Source of the DNA: Phycisphaerae bacterium | GTDB lineage: Bacteria > Planctomycetota > Phycisphaerae > UBA1845 > PWPN01 | Reading direction: 5' to 3' | DNA length: 64,000 nucleotides | Assembly (NCBI GenBank): GCA_018003015.1 | Contig: JAGNEZ010000017.1 | Location: 1 to 64,000 of the forward strand | Part shown: positions 1 through 9,328 of the stretch, piece after piece | Position numbering within the stretch: the first letter of the stretch is position 1 | Layout of the letters: each line of letters starts with the position of its first letter | Translations under genes and position numbers: made by a program | The notes under the pieces: generated by a model | Told to the model about the DNA's origin: nothing | Databases searched by the model: none | Seen by the model: the letters and a program-made list of their open reading frames with translations, nothing else

Positions 1-317
1 GGCGTCGTCCCCGCTGCCTGTGCCAGGACTTCCCGCCAGACCCGGTAACCGCCGTTCAGAATGGATGTCCAGTCAATCGCACACAGAACAATCGGCTTCT
101 CCCGGGTCAGCAGAATCACCCCGCGAGCCGAAAGCGGATCGACGATCCTCCTGGCCGGCTTGACCAGAGCCTCACACAGCGGGCTGCCCAGCGGCGGAGT
201 GACATCGGCCTGGAAGAGGGCGATCCTCAGCGGTTCTCGCCCAGGATCATCCCCGCCCGGCAACGTCGCCGAGGAATCAGCCGCAGACTTGTGCCGTTCG
301 GTCAGGCCCTCAGCCAT
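1..317 (-). CDS. Ceramidase-like protein, 5' part only (cut by window edge)
   Basis: An open frame starts at an ATG at 317, behind a GGGGAG Shine-Dalgarno, and runs off the left edge without a stop (105 codons visible). The first ~35 residues are polar, with no clear signal peptide. They are followed by LFQADVTPPLGSPL, ARGVILL and IVLCAIDW, the pattern that opens planctomycete proteins annotated as neutral/alkaline non-lysosomal ceramidase-like. The gene starts 10 bases after the stop of the LamG protein and is probably cotranscribed with it. The family name is from recall of this N-terminal pattern; the metal-binding part lies outside the window, so activity cannot be judged. A second protein of this type lies at 5145-6506. 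Confidence 0.7.
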   Translation of the reverse strand, partial: MAEGLTERHKSAADSSATLPGGDDPGREPLRIALFQADVTPPLGSPLCEALVKPARRIVDPLSARGVILLTREKPIVLCAIDWTSILNGGYRVWREVLAQAAGTT

Positions 318-327
318 CGTCTCCCCG

Positions 328-3300
328 TCACGGTCTGGGCGTGCAGTCGGCGGTGGCGTGAATGCCGTCTCCGCTGAAACATAACTGCCAGATCCCAAAA
401 TCGGTCTGGTCGACGTCACCATCCTCGTCGAAATCGGCCCCCGAACACGCCCCTGTCGGGTCGCCCAGCGGAACCGCCGCGCCGGTGAAACAGCTCTGGA
501 AGGAGTCGAAGTCCGCCAAATCCACGTCCCCGTCGTTGTCAAAGTCCGCGTACTTCTTGCCCAGCGTCACCAGCAGCGCTTCGACGCCGAACTTGGCCAG
601 GTACTGCATCTCCGCCCCGTCCAGGGCCTGAGGCAGAATCAGGATGTCGTCAGCGTAGCCCAGGAAAGGATGGTTGTTCGTGTTCGTTCCCACCTGGTCC
701 TCGCCAAAACGTAGCTCGCGCGTCAGGTCGAGGACCATGGTCGCAGGCGGCGCTCCCCCGGCCCCTACCCAGCCGCCGGGCAACTTGCTGCCGTCCAGGT
801 AAACCTTCAGATCACCGTGGTCGTAGGTCATCGCGATGTGGTGAACCTGACCGTCCGCGCTGATATTGAACGCCCCCGAAGGAACGTCAAACTCATAGTA
901 AGGAGGCCCGTTCACCGGATCCGACACCACCAACCACATCGCCATCCCGTCCGCCTGCTGCCCGCCGGAATCAAACACCCATTCGATCACCGGAGTGGTG
1001 TAGTCGCCATGGTAGCTGGAGAACAACTTTCGCCGACCCGCGGGAACCTCTCGCACGTGCACCGCCAGCGTCGCCTGAGCTCCCAAGTAGCGCACCTCGG
1101 GGAACTCCAGCCCGTTGAACGGCAGGGCGCTGTTCAGAGCGTGCAGAGACTGCAGGCCAAAAATCGGCAAACCGTCGGTGATGATCGATCCCAGGGGAGT
1201 CGGAATGGGAACGGCAGTGTCCTGGGCACCGATCTGGGCCAGCTTGTCGGTGATCCGTGGGAGTGTATCCCCTTCCATCGTGTAGAGCATCTCCCCAGCT
1301 ACTTGCTCGGTCAAGTTCAGGCTCGCCGCCCCACTGGCCGCCAGAAGGGCAATTTGATCCGCGGTCAGCACTCGACGCAGGACCAGAATGTCATCAGACG
1401 TACCCACCAGCTCGCTGTTCGCCACGCTCGGCGGGTAGTCCTCCCCGTACAGCAGGTCGCCGATCCGACCCGGCATGCCCGTTACCCCCGCCCAGAAAGC
1501 ATCCCCCACCATGACACCATCGAAGTAGATCTTCACCTCCATGCCGTCCGTCTCATCGACCGTCTTTCTTTCAAACGTCCAGGCCACATGGTGGGGCGTA
1601 TCGCTGTCCGCCCAGCTGGCCATCGCTGGGGCTCCGGCCAGAAAGTAAGTGCTCGGATTGCCCGGATCCGACTGCCATTCGGCCGCGATCCCAATCGTGG
1701 GATTCCAGGGAATGCTGCCACCGGCGTCAATCGTCACCAGAAACTCCTGGTCCATAGAACCGCCGTCGTGGTTGGTAAACAGGTGGATCTCGCCGGGCGC
1801 AACCTGCTTGAGACTCACCGCCAGGGTGAACTTCTCGCCCAGGTTCTGCGTCCCCGGGAGCGGGAAACTCATCAGCGCCGTGTTCTTCAGCGACGTCCCG
1901 AAGATCGCCTCGGCATCCGTGACCAGGACCGCCGGCAGCGGCGGAGCCGGGGCGTTGAACACTACCGCGTTCTGAGCCCCGTCGTCGGTCAGCTTGTCCA
2001 CGGCCGGGCCCGTTTCCGGATCACCCTCAAAGGACAACCAGATCTGGGGGGCAAAAGTCGAGCAGGTGATCGAGGCACAATCCGAACCGGCCCCATTCCA
2101 CTGGCCACGAGTGCTCTGGCATACGCTTTCGGTCAGCTGCACGCACACCCCGTTCGTGTAGCAGCAAGCCCCGCCCGGCGGGCAGGGATTCTCGGCGCAC
2201 GTGGCTCCCGCTGTCCAGTGACCACTCTGCGCAACGCAAACACTTTCCACCAGGTCGCTACAGGTGCCGTCGTCGAAACAGCAGGCCCCAGCGGGTGGAC
2301 AAGGGTTCTGATCGCAGCTGGCGCTCATGTTCCAGCTTCCCGATTGAGCCAGGCATTCGTTCTCGGTCAGGTCGCTGCACGTGCCGTTGTCGAAACAGCA
2401 GGCCTTGACCGGTAGTTCACAGGTCACATTCGCGCACATCGAATCCGGGCCTTTCCAGATCCCGCCTTGGGCAAGACAGCTGCTCTGCGTCGTGCCGTCC
2501 GCGCACGAACCCGACGGCAGACAGCATGCTCCCGACAGCTCCATGAACGCGGCGGCACCCTGGCTGGCAAGCGTCTGAATCTCCGCCTGCGACAGAGCCC
2601 GGTCCAGGATCAGGAGGTCGTCGGCGTAACCCAGAAACGGGGTGCTGCTCTGATCGGTGGGGGGAACGTCTTCGCCGAACCGCAGGGGGTTGCCCTTCAG
2701 GTTGAAACGCTCGAACCAGGGCTCAGCTCCCTGATACCAGCTTCCCGGCAGCTCGTTGCCGTCCAGGAAGATCTTCACGACACCACGGTCAAACGTGGCG
2801 GCGATATGATGGACCTGACCATCCGCGCTGATGTCAAAAGCACCCCGGGGAACGTCCCACTCCGCTCCGGCGGCACTCGCGGGATCCAGCACGTAAAGCC
2901 ACGTGGCCACACCGTCCGCGTTCTGACCGGCGGAGTCGAACACCCACTCGATTCCCGCATTCCCATACTGCCCGTCGTAGTTGGAGAACAGCTTCCGCCG
3001 GCCGGCGGGTACGTTCCGGACGTGAACAGCGAACGTCACCTGCGGCCCCATGTCACCGGAGAGACCCTCAAACTGCAGACCGTTGAACGTCTGCGTGGCA
3101 CTCGGGGCGTTCAGAGATTGCCCCCCGAAGATCGGGGAATCCGCCACAATCACCGAGTCCGGATACACCACCGCATTCTGGGCACCGTCGCCGATCAGCT
3201 TGTCCGTGGCCGGGCCGGTAGCCCCATCACCCTCGAACGAAAGCCATACGTTGACCCCAAACGCGCCGCCAGAACTCCCGGCCATCAGCGCCGCCGCCAC

Positions 3301-3333
3301 GACACAACCCAATAAGGTCCTTGTGCGCTTCAT
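328..3333 (-). CDS. Secreted LamG-domain protein with four Cys-rich repeats and a C-terminal dockerin-like module
   Basis: The 1001-aa product begins with a signal peptide (MKRTRTLLGCVVAAALMAG). The start is fixed by GGAGG upstream of the ATG. Three concanavalin-A/LamG-like segments are visible at about 27-265, 432-690 and 700-920, each opening with a version of WLSFEGD and ending with YADDLLIL-DRALS. Between the first two lie four ~40-residue repeats of the form ACC-x5-C-x7-C-x7-W-x7-C-x3-C (about 267-430), probably disulfide-bonded. The C-terminus carries two EF-hand-like loops (DFDNDGDVDLADF and DFDEDGDVDQTDF), the dockerin-like ending common in Phycisphaerae. The protein is extracellular and probably binds carbohydrate or cell surface; no catalytic domain is seen. 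It is followed by the ceramidase-like gene. Confidence 0.85.
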   Translation of the reverse strand: MKRTRTLLGCVVAAALMAGSSGGAFGVNVWLSFEGDGATGPATDKLIGDGAQNAVVYPDSVIVADSPIFGGQSLNAPSATQTFNGLQFEGLSGDMGPQVTFAVHVRNVPAGRRKLFSNYDGQYGNAGIEWVFDSAGQNADGVATWLYVLDPASAAGAEWDVPRGAFDISADGQVHHIAATFDRGVVKIFLDGNELPGSWYQGAEPWFERFNLKGNPLRFGEDVPPTDQSSTPFLGYADDLLILDRALSQAEIQTLASQGAAAFMELSGACCLPSGSCADGTTQSSCLAQGGIWKGPDSMCANVTCELPVKACCFDNGTCSDLTENECLAQSGSWNMSASCDQNPCPPAGACCFDDGTCSDLVESVCVAQSGHWTAGATCAENPCPPGGACCYTNGVCVQLTESVCQSTRGQWNGAGSDCASITCSTFAPQIWLSFEGDPETGPAVDKLTDDGAQNAVVFNAPAPPLPAVLVTDAEAIFGTSLKNTALMSFPLPGTQNLGEKFTLAVSLKQVAPGEIHLFTNHDGGSMDQEFLVTIDAGGSIPWNPTIGIAAEWQSDPGNPSTYFLAGAPAMASWADSDTPHHVAWTFERKTVDETDGMEVKIYFDGVMVGDAFWAGVTGMPGRIGDLLYGEDYPPSVANSELVGTSDDILVLRRVLTADQIALLAASGAASLNLTEQVAGEMLYTMEGDTLPRITDKLAQIGAQDTAVPIPTPLGSIITDGLPIFGLQSLHALNSALPFNGLEFPEVRYLGAQATLAVHVREVPAGRRKLFSSYHGDYTTPVIEWVFDSGGQQADGMAMWLVVSDPVNGPPYYEFDVPSGAFNISADGQVHHIAMTYDHGDLKVYLDGSKLPGGWVGAGGAPPATMVLDLTRELRFGEDQVGTNTNNHPFLGYADDILILPQALDGAEMQYLAKFGVEALLVTLGKKYADFDNDGDVDLADFDSFQSCFTGAAVPLGDPTGACSGADFDEDGDVDQTDFGIWQLCFSGDGIHATADCTPRP

Positions 3334-3437
3334 GATTCACCTCCGAGAAGACAATGATCCCTAAAAACGACGTTCCGACTCCTGCCCGGGAGGAACGGTC
3401 CGCCACCGGCATGCGCCGGGTGCGTAACCACGGTGGC

Positions 3438-4379
3438 TCATGGCCTGTAAAATGGGTCGCCCACGCTGATCCGGTAGTACCACGATTCCCAACCCGACCC
3501 GTAAGGGGCGCCCATGATCGCCTTGATGACCGGCTGTTCCGTAGACGCACGCTCGACGCCGAACTTCTTCATGTACCACTGGCAAATATAGTCCGCGGGG
3601 TCCTTCACCCCCGCCGGTCGGGCGGGCGGCCGGACCTGCTCAACATGACCGTCCACAAACACCGCACTCGAGCCGCGCGGGTGCATCTGCAATGCCGATC
3701 TCGGTCTCGCCCGCTCCCCGATCCGGTCTTCCCCGTAAACCGGAAGATGCCCCGCATGCCAGACGTCAAACGCTGTGGGTTCATGGCTCCTGCGGGCCGC
3801 GGCTAGGTCCGGGTTCTCCAGTTCCGATGCCCCGTCCATGATGTAAATCACGCGCGACGGCTGTTTCCATAGATCGATCCTGGAAACACCCTCTACTTCT
3901 ATCCACATCCCCCCCACGGGATCCGGTATTCCGGCACGCGTCAGCGGACCGCGGTGATCCAGACCGTTGATCGCATAATCCAGGAACCGATCATCAGGGT
4001 GCGTGATGGTACGCTCGGGACACTGAAAAACCTCGTACTTCTCCACCAGTTCAGTGATGTAGGCGCCGTCCCGGGCCCGCTTGTCACCCATCAGACGCGC
4101 AACGTGATTCACCCAGTTGTATAGGTTCGCCCCCACCGGCACGTTGTAGGTGCCGAAGGCCCGTAGAATACGGCTTCTGTGTTCGGCCACAAACACGTTG
4201 GCCGCCACGCCAAACTGTCGCTCATTGGTCTGGCACTTGATCGTGCGACCCTGGGCCCTGACCCGGTTCAGCGAAGGAATGAGAATAGCCAGGAGCAGGG
4301 CAATGATGGCGACCACGACCAGGACTTCAATCAGGGTGAAAGCTCGGGCCGCACGAAAACGCAAAAGCGAACTCATCAT
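3438..4379 (-). CDS. Pseudopilin-like protein with type IV prepilin N-terminus
   Basis: The product is 313 aa. After a short basic leader it has [20 protein letters not shown], a textbook type III signal cleaved by prepilin peptidase before Phe, followed by a membrane/coiled N-terminal helix. The C-terminal region contains VFVDGHVE, close to the H-x9-DG signature of the large planctomycete DUF1559-like pseudopilin family. The start is placed at 4379 (an ATGATG pair) because AAGGAGG at 4384-4390 lies just upstream; an upstream in-frame start would lack this. It probably sits in the inner membrane or is exported by a type II-secretion-like system. The function of this family is not established. 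A second member occurs at 35456-36454. Confidence 0.85.
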   Translation of the reverse strand: MMSSLLRFRAARAFTLIEVLVVVAIIALLLAILIPSLNRVRAQGRTIKCQTNERQFGVAANVFVAEHRSRILRAFGTYNVPVGANLYNWVNHVARLMGDKRARDGAYITELVEKYEVFQCPERTITHPDDRFLDYAINGLDHRGPLTRAGIPDPVGGMWIEVEGVSRIDLWKQPSRVIYIMDGASELENPDLAAARRSHEPTAFDVWHAGHLPVYGEDRIGERARPRSALQMHPRGSSAVFVDGHVEQVRPPARPAGVKDPADYICQWYMKKFGVERASTEQPVIKAIMGAPYGSGWESWYYRISVGDPFYRP

Positions 4380-5144
4380 CGGTCCTCCTTCGCGACTGCC
4401 CCCCACCAAGCGTGCTCCCGCGGCATCAGGTCAGGCCGCGGAACGGCAGGTCCACCAGCTCCCCAGAGTGTGGGCAACACTTCCCCAGCGTGATGATCAG
4501 CTGACGCAAGCCCGCTCGGCAGAAAACCACCCGGGCTCGCTCTGAGGCAAGAACCTTATAGGGTAGCCTGCGGATTCTCATCCCGGCACCGCCTTCGCGG
4601 CGCTCGCGACGTCTGCTCGAGAAATGATGGAGCGATTTCGCGAAGGACCCGACAACGCGCCGAAAGAACGTTAGCCACCGCCCGTCACGGCACGCCAACT
4701 CCGGACCCCGTGCAAAACGCACACGCCACTATGTTGACATGGTGCCTCATCTTAGCGACAGGTGCTCAGGCCGTCAATCGGTGCGGACAACATGCCGACG
4801 TGTCCCCCGTTCCCTGCTCCGCAGGCGTCTGCAATGTCTCTCAGATACAGTGGTTGCAGACCCCGCGGCTTCGCATTGTGTCAGGTTCAATACCTTTCCA
4901 GGCTGGGCAGGGCATGCACGCGGGTGCCTCGTCGGCTGTGCCCCGAGGGAAAATGAGCGAGAATCGTCAGAACCTCACCCCGAGTCGAACGCGATTCGAA
5001 CACGCCCCGAACACCCTCTTCGCCGAAAGCGAATCGGTAGCCCTCCAGCAGCTGTCTCGGAGCGACTGACCCACCGCCTGCAATACCTGAAGTCGGACCC
5101 GCCGCACCCTGCCCGGTCTCAGATCGCGACGGCCGGCTCGCAAC
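4380..5144. other. Intergenic region, 765 bp, no gene recognised
   Basis: Between two minus-strand genes. Short open frames occur on both strands but none has family resemblance, a good ribosome site or consistent codon use. The segment should hold the promoter of the pseudopilin gene; a TATAAG-like box reads on the minus strand near 4555-4561, but its -35 is poor. No tRNA, riboswitch or repeat was recognised. Confidence 0.5.
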
Positions 5145-6506
5145 TCACCTGCCGACCGCTTCAACGACCCGATTCACGCCGGCCGCTACCCGGTCCTCCA
5201 CATCCTTCGCCCAGCGGGTGGCGGGGTGCCCGTACTCCTCCAGGCTGGTGGCCTCATAGCCTCCCTCCTCCCAGACCCGCCGCGAGGGGATGTATCCCAT
5301 GGTGTCGTTCGCGTATGCCGTGACCCAGGTGCCCTTCCCGTACGTACCCTTGAATCGGAGCGCGTAATCCACCACAACCTCGCCGCCGAGCATGACCCAC
5401 AACTGCTCCCCGCCGAGCCGCCACGCCTCGACAGGATACGAATACCCCTTCGCAAACGACTTGCCCGCCCGGACCTGCCCAAGCATCTCCTTCGCCCAAC
5501 GGCCGAAGAGCCCCTCCTTCTTGACCATGGCCTCCAGCTCCGCCACAGTGGGGTTCCTCTCGTAATCCAGCGTCACGAACTCGAAGGCGGTCCGCAGAGT
5601 GGGACGAACCGCCCGCATCGCATGGCCAAGGACGTCCTCCACGCCGGCGGCAAGCATACCGCCGTACTTCTCACACAACGCGACCGACCGCCGAGGCAAC
5701 GGATTCTGGTCGGCCCCGCAGCCCGCCCAGAACATCACCATGGCCTCCGGATGGTTCTTCTCCAGGGCAAGCTGGGCAAAGCCAGGATAGTCGCCAGACC
5801 ACTGATACGAATCGAGTACCGTGCCGTGGCAGGCGTAACCGAACAGAACCGCCCGCAACTGGCCGTCCTCGCCACGGACCGCCAGCACGGGCAGGCTGTG
5901 ATCGACCGGACCCTTCAGAACCGCACCCTGCTCCAGCAGCCTCGGCACCTCCGCCTCGCGATTGTTGCGGCGGTTCACCGCAAAAGCCGCGGTGCCCTCG
6001 CCGGCCCAGAGAGCCGCCGGCACCCTGCGATCCAGAGCCTCACCGACCGCCTGAACGATCGTGCCTTCAATCTCGTGGGAGTACGTGTCGATCAGGGCCG
6101 CCTGCTTCTCATCTAGGGGGTAGCAGGCCATGAGCGATTCGCGAACCACCGGGCCCGTGTGCGTGTGCGTGCAGGTGATGGCAACCTGAGATCGTTCGAG
6201 ACCGTAACGCCGCTGGATCTGCGCGTACATGGCCTCGTACATGACCTTGGAGAACGCGCAAACGTCCGCCGTCACAATGACCGCACGCCGCCCCGAGCCA
6301 TCCTCGATCGCCAGAGCCTTCGCCCATAGGGGGTGCAACGTCCCCTCAGCCGGGTGCTTGCGGCTGGCGTAGCCAGCCAGCCATATCGGTTGCCGCGGCG
6401 TAATGTTGGCCTTCGCCGTGCCAGCCTTCCAGCCCTCGGCCAGGGCTTGCCCAACGCTGGCGGCGAACGCGGCAACCAATACAAGCTGTACCAAACCTCG
6501 TCGCAT
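5145..6506 (-). CDS. Secreted neutral/alkaline ceramidase-like hydrolase
   Basis: The product is 453 aa with a signal peptide (LVLVAAFAASVGQALA) and a mature start GWKAGTAKANITPRQPIWLAGY, which is the opening strand of the neutral ceramidase N-terminal domain. Further family motifs are THTHTGP (zinc-binding histidines), YACHGT, SGDYPG and GCGADQNP. It is shorter than animal or Pseudomonas ceramidases (about 650-750 aa), so the C-terminal immunoglobulin-like domain is missing. That is usual for planctomycete members. The substrate is probably an N-acyl amide, but ceramide hydrolysis is not proven. It is transcribed away from the plus-strand oxidoreductase at 6886, with a 379-bp divergent intergenic region. 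Confidence 0.82.
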   Translation of the reverse strand: MRRGLVQLVLVAAFAASVGQALAEGWKAGTAKANITPRQPIWLAGYASRKHPAEGTLHPLWAKALAIEDGSGRRAVIVTADVCAFSKVMYEAMYAQIQRRYGLERSQVAITCTHTHTGPVVRESLMACYPLDEKQAALIDTYSHEIEGTIVQAVGEALDRRVPAALWAGEGTAAFAVNRRNNREAEVPRLLEQGAVLKGPVDHSLPVLAVRGEDGQLRAVLFGYACHGTVLDSYQWSGDYPGFAQLALEKNHPEAMVMFWAGCGADQNPLPRRSVALCEKYGGMLAAGVEDVLGHAMRAVRPTLRTAFEFVTLDYERNPTVAELEAMVKKEGLFGRWAKEMLGQVRAGKSFAKGYSYPVEAWRLGGEQLWVMLGGEVVVDYALRFKGTYGKGTWVTAYANDTMGYIPSRRVWEEGGYEATSLEEYGHPATRWAKDVEDRVAAGVNRVVEAVGR

Positions 6507-6885
6507 CCCGTGCTATTCTACCTCCTCCCCCGGAATATGGGCAGTAGCAGGCCCAAGAGCCAAAAACGAGCCCCCAACACGGAAGTGACTCATCGCCGGG
6601 CCCGTGGAACCATCGCCAGCCAATCCCCATTGAGCTCAGCGACCAAACCGCTATCATGTCATCTTGAATTCACTGGCAACCAGGAGTCAACCCGGATGCC
6701 GGACAGCATGACGCATCGCCACCTCAGCGAACATGCCAGGAAGGTCGCTGTCCGAACGGCGCTCATCCCAAGAAGCCTCCGAGTCACCCTACGGATTCAC
6801 CGCCATATCACCGCCCGCCGTCTCGTGCCCGGAACCGGCGGGTCGGCGTACCTGAGGAACACCGTCATTCTGTGGAGGATTTCCG
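6507..6885. other. Divergent intergenic region, 379 bp
   Basis: Separates the ceramidase-like gene (minus) from the oxidoreductase (plus) and must hold both promoters. No convincing -35/-10 pair, operator palindrome or small gene was found. GGAGG at about 6873-6877 is the ribosome site of the downstream gene. Confidence 0.4.
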
Positions 6886-8265
6886 ATGAGAACAGCGAGA
6901 ACAACGCGACGAACGTTCATCAAGCAGGCTGCGGTGGCCGGAGCGGTCGGTCCCCTGATCCTCGCCGGCAAAGCCCACGCTGCAAACGACCGGAAACTGC
7001 GCCATGCGTCCATCGGCGTGGGCCGAAGAGGCGCCGAGGACTTGGCCGCGCTCACAAGCCATCCGGGCATCGAGATCGTGGCCCTCTGCGATGTCGACCA
7101 GAACTACCTGGAAGAGGCTGCCAAGCTCTACCCCAAGGCAAGACGGTACCGCGATTGGCGGGAAATGCTGGAGAAAGAACGTGACCGGATTGACTCCATC
7201 AACGCCACCGTCCCCAACCACATGCACGCGCCAATCTCGATGACCGCAATGCAAATGGGCAAGCACGTCTATTGCCAGAAACCCCTGACTCACAGCATCT
7301 ACGAGTCGCGCCGGCTCGCCGAAGAGGCGGCCCGCAGGCCTGAACTGGTGACCCAGATGGGCGTCCAAACCCATTCAAGCGGGGGATACCGCACCGCAGT
7401 GGCCATGATCCAGTTCGGGATCATCGGTAAGGTCAAGGAGGTGCACTCGTGGGATATCGTCAGGTATCATTACACCGGCGCCGTCACCAACCCCCCGATG
7501 CGGCGCCGCCCCGATCGCGTGGACAAAGTCCCGGATTCGCTGGACTGGAACCTCTGGCTGGGCGTGGCCCCCGAACGGCCTTACGTCAAGGACATCTACC
7601 ACACCCGGTTCTGGCGCCGCTGGCATGATTTCGGCGGCGGCGCCCATGGCGATATGGGCGGCCACATGATGGACGTCGTATTCACCGCCTTGGAGCTGAC
7701 TTCGCCGATGTGGGTCCTGAGCCATCGAAGCCCTCCCTACGAGGAAACCTTCGCCCCGAACAACAAGGTGCAATACCACTTCCCCAGGACAAAGTACACT
7801 ACCGGCGACATCGACTACTACTGGTACGACACGGGCCCTGTCGACGCCAAGAGCAGCTGGCCGATTGACCAGAGCAAGGAACTCCCCGAGGACGGTTCGA
7901 TGTTCGTGGGTGAGAAGGGCTACATGTTCCTGCCGCATTCCGGCTCGCCCCAGCTTCTGCCCGGGGATGAATTGAAGGGCGCTGCCGAACAGTTCAATAA
8001 ACAGGTCGGTCCGGTGAAGGGACGCGAGGTCGATCACTATCACCAGTTCATCGATGCCTGCCTGGGCAAGGGAAAAACCACCACGCCGTTCGCCTACTCC
8101 GGCCTCTTGACCGAAAGCGTGCTGATGGGCACGGTGGTCAACCGTTTCCCAATGGAGAAACTGATCTGGGATGCCAAGGGGCTGCAGTTCACCAACAAGC
8201 CGGAGGCCAACAAGTACCTTCGCCGCGCCTATCGCGATGGCTGGCATGTCGATGGACTCGGATGA
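6886..8265 (+). CDS. Tat-exported Gfo/Idh/MocA-family oxidoreductase
   Basis: The product is 459 aa, starting behind GGAGG. It has a twin-arginine signal (TRRTFIKQAAVAGAVGPLIL), then a Rossmann NAD(P)-binding region (HASIGVGRRGAEDL, IEIVALCDVD), the family motif MGKHVYCQKPLTHS with the catalytic-site Lys-Pro, and a C-terminal GFO_IDH_MocA substrate domain with the metal/substrate-type motif GAHGDMGGHMMD. Such Tat-exported members are numerous in Planctomycetota and are thought to oxidise or rearrange sugars, folded with cofactor before export. It is followed by a ThuA-like gene 63 bases downstream; ThuA and Gfo/Idh/MocA genes are commonly paired. The substrate cannot be told from sequence. 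Confidence 0.9.
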   Translation: MRTARTTRRTFIKQAAVAGAVGPLILAGKAHAANDRKLRHASIGVGRRGAEDLAALTSHPGIEIVALCDVDQNYLEEAAKLYPKARRYRDWREMLEKERDRIDSINATVPNHMHAPISMTAMQMGKHVYCQKPLTHSIYESRRLAEEAARRPELVTQMGVQTHSSGGYRTAVAMIQFGIIGKVKEVHSWDIVRYHYTGAVTNPPMRRRPDRVDKVPDSLDWNLWLGVAPERPYVKDIYHTRFWRRWHDFGGGAHGDMGGHMMDVVFTALELTSPMWVLSHRSPPYEETFAPNNKVQYHFPRTKYTTGDIDYYWYDTGPVDAKSSWPIDQSKELPEDGSMFVGEKGYMFLPHSGSPQLLPGDELKGAAEQFNKQVGPVKGREVDHYHQFIDACLGKGKTTTPFAYSGLLTESVLMGTVVNRFPMEKLIWDAKGLQFTNKPEANKYLRRAYRDGWHVDGLG

Positions 8266-8280
8266 GTGCCGTCCCCGGAA

Positions 8281-8320
8281 GCCCGCAACTGCTGAGGAGA
8301 GCCCGCAACTGCTGAGGAGA
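8281..8320 (+). repeat. Exact 20-bp tandem duplication containing the ribosome binding site
   Basis: The unit gcccgcaactgctgaggaga occurs twice with no spacer (8281-8300 and 8301-8320) just ahead of the ATG at 8329. Each copy carries GAGGAGA, so the ThuA-like gene has two ribosome-binding sites, at 8 and 28 bases from the start codon. Confidence 0.95.
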
Positions 8321-8328
8321 GATCCAGC

Positions 8329-9120
8329 ATGAAAACGCTTGCATCCACTGTCGTCCTGTTGGCCTGCTTCGGCTGCACCTCAGAGTCCCCCGGCCCGGCA
8401 AGCCGGCCGGCCGACAAACCAACGCCCGTGATCCTCTTCCTGGTCAGCGAGGACCCCAGCAACTACAAGGCCCACGAGACCATCCCCCGTTTTGCCGACG
8501 TCCTCCAGAAGGAGTGCGGATTCAAGTGTACCGTGATCCGGGGCGAGGGTGAACCCCAGGCATTCCGGTTCCCCGGCCTGGAGACCATTCGCGAAGCCGA
8601 CCTGGTCGTCATCTTCTTCCGTCGCCGAGCTCTGCCCTCGGAGCAACTCGCGTGGATACGATCTCATCTGCAGGCGGGCCGACCTTTGATCGGGATCCGC
8701 ACCGCCAACCACGCGTTTTCCGTGCAAGGCGACGTGGCCGCAGGTCATGACCAATGGTGGGAGTTCGTCCCGCAGGTGCTGGGCTGCGAGAACCGCGGCT
8801 ACGGACCGGAGGCGTCCGGCACCGAGGTGACCGTGGTATCCGACGCGACCCGACATCCCGTTCTCAAGGAGGTCAGGCCGGATAGGTGGCACGCGGAGGG
8901 TTCACTCTACCTGGTCAAGCCGTTAGCCGATCCGAACGCCACGGTGCTGCTGACGGGATCGGCCGGAGACAAGACCGAGCCCGTCGCCTGGACCCGGATG
9001 TGCGGCTCCAGCCGGATATTCTACACCTCGCTGGGCTTCCCCACCGACTTCGAGCAGCCTCCGTTTCGCCGACTCCTGGTCAACGCCGTGTACTGGGCCC
9101 TGAAGCGACCGGCACCGTGA
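8329..9120 (+). CDS. ThuA-like lipoprotein
   Basis: The product is 263 aa. It opens with a lipoprotein-type signal (MKTLASTVVLLACFGC; the lipidated Cys is either in LLAC or CFGC), then a ThuA/glutamine-amidotransferase-like fold. Visible are VILFLVSEDPSNYKAHETI, LVVIFFRRRALP, RPLIGIRTANHAFS, QWWEFVPQVLGC and the closing GSSRIFYTSLGFPTDFE. ThuA-like proteins are linked to sugar or trehalose metabolism, but the reaction is not known for this subgroup. It follows the Gfo/Idh/MocA gene on the same strand, probably cotranscribed. The leader holds a 20-bp tandem duplication. Predicted location is the periplasmic face of a membrane. Confidence 0.82.
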   Translation: MKTLASTVVLLACFGCTSESPGPASRPADKPTPVILFLVSEDPSNYKAHETIPRFADVLQKECGFKCTVIRGEGEPQAFRFPGLETIREADLVVIFFRRRALPSEQLAWIRSHLQAGRPLIGIRTANHAFSVQGDVAAGHDQWWEFVPQVLGCENRGYGPEASGTEVTVVSDATRHPVLKEVRPDRWHAEGSLYLVKPLADPNATVLLTGSAGDKTEPVAWTRMCGSSRIFYTSLGFPTDFEQPPFRRLLVNAVYWALKRPAP

Positions 9121-9328
9121 GCGTGCTCCGCTTACAGGCTTAAGCCCGATCGCGGGCGGCACCCGCTACGCCGCCGGACTGATCGATGCAGCAGTCCAAA
9201 CACGCGGTTTCCACCGCCCGCTGGCCATGATAGACTTCCCGGAAGCGTGAAATCGTCACCAGGGCGCTGTGTAATCGTTGTTCGCGAGCCATTGGGATCT
9301 TTTTGACACTGTCAGATGGGAGAGCGTT

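Noticed and set aside
4985-5010. TTCGAAC-like T-loop suggesting a tRNA
   Set aside because: The flanking bases do not form a T-stem or acceptor stem with a CCA-proximal partner; no cloverleaf could be drawn.
4426-5069. Overlapping short frames in the 765-bp intergenic region, possible small genes
   Set aside because: No family match, no convincing ribosome site, and frames on both strands are equally plausible.
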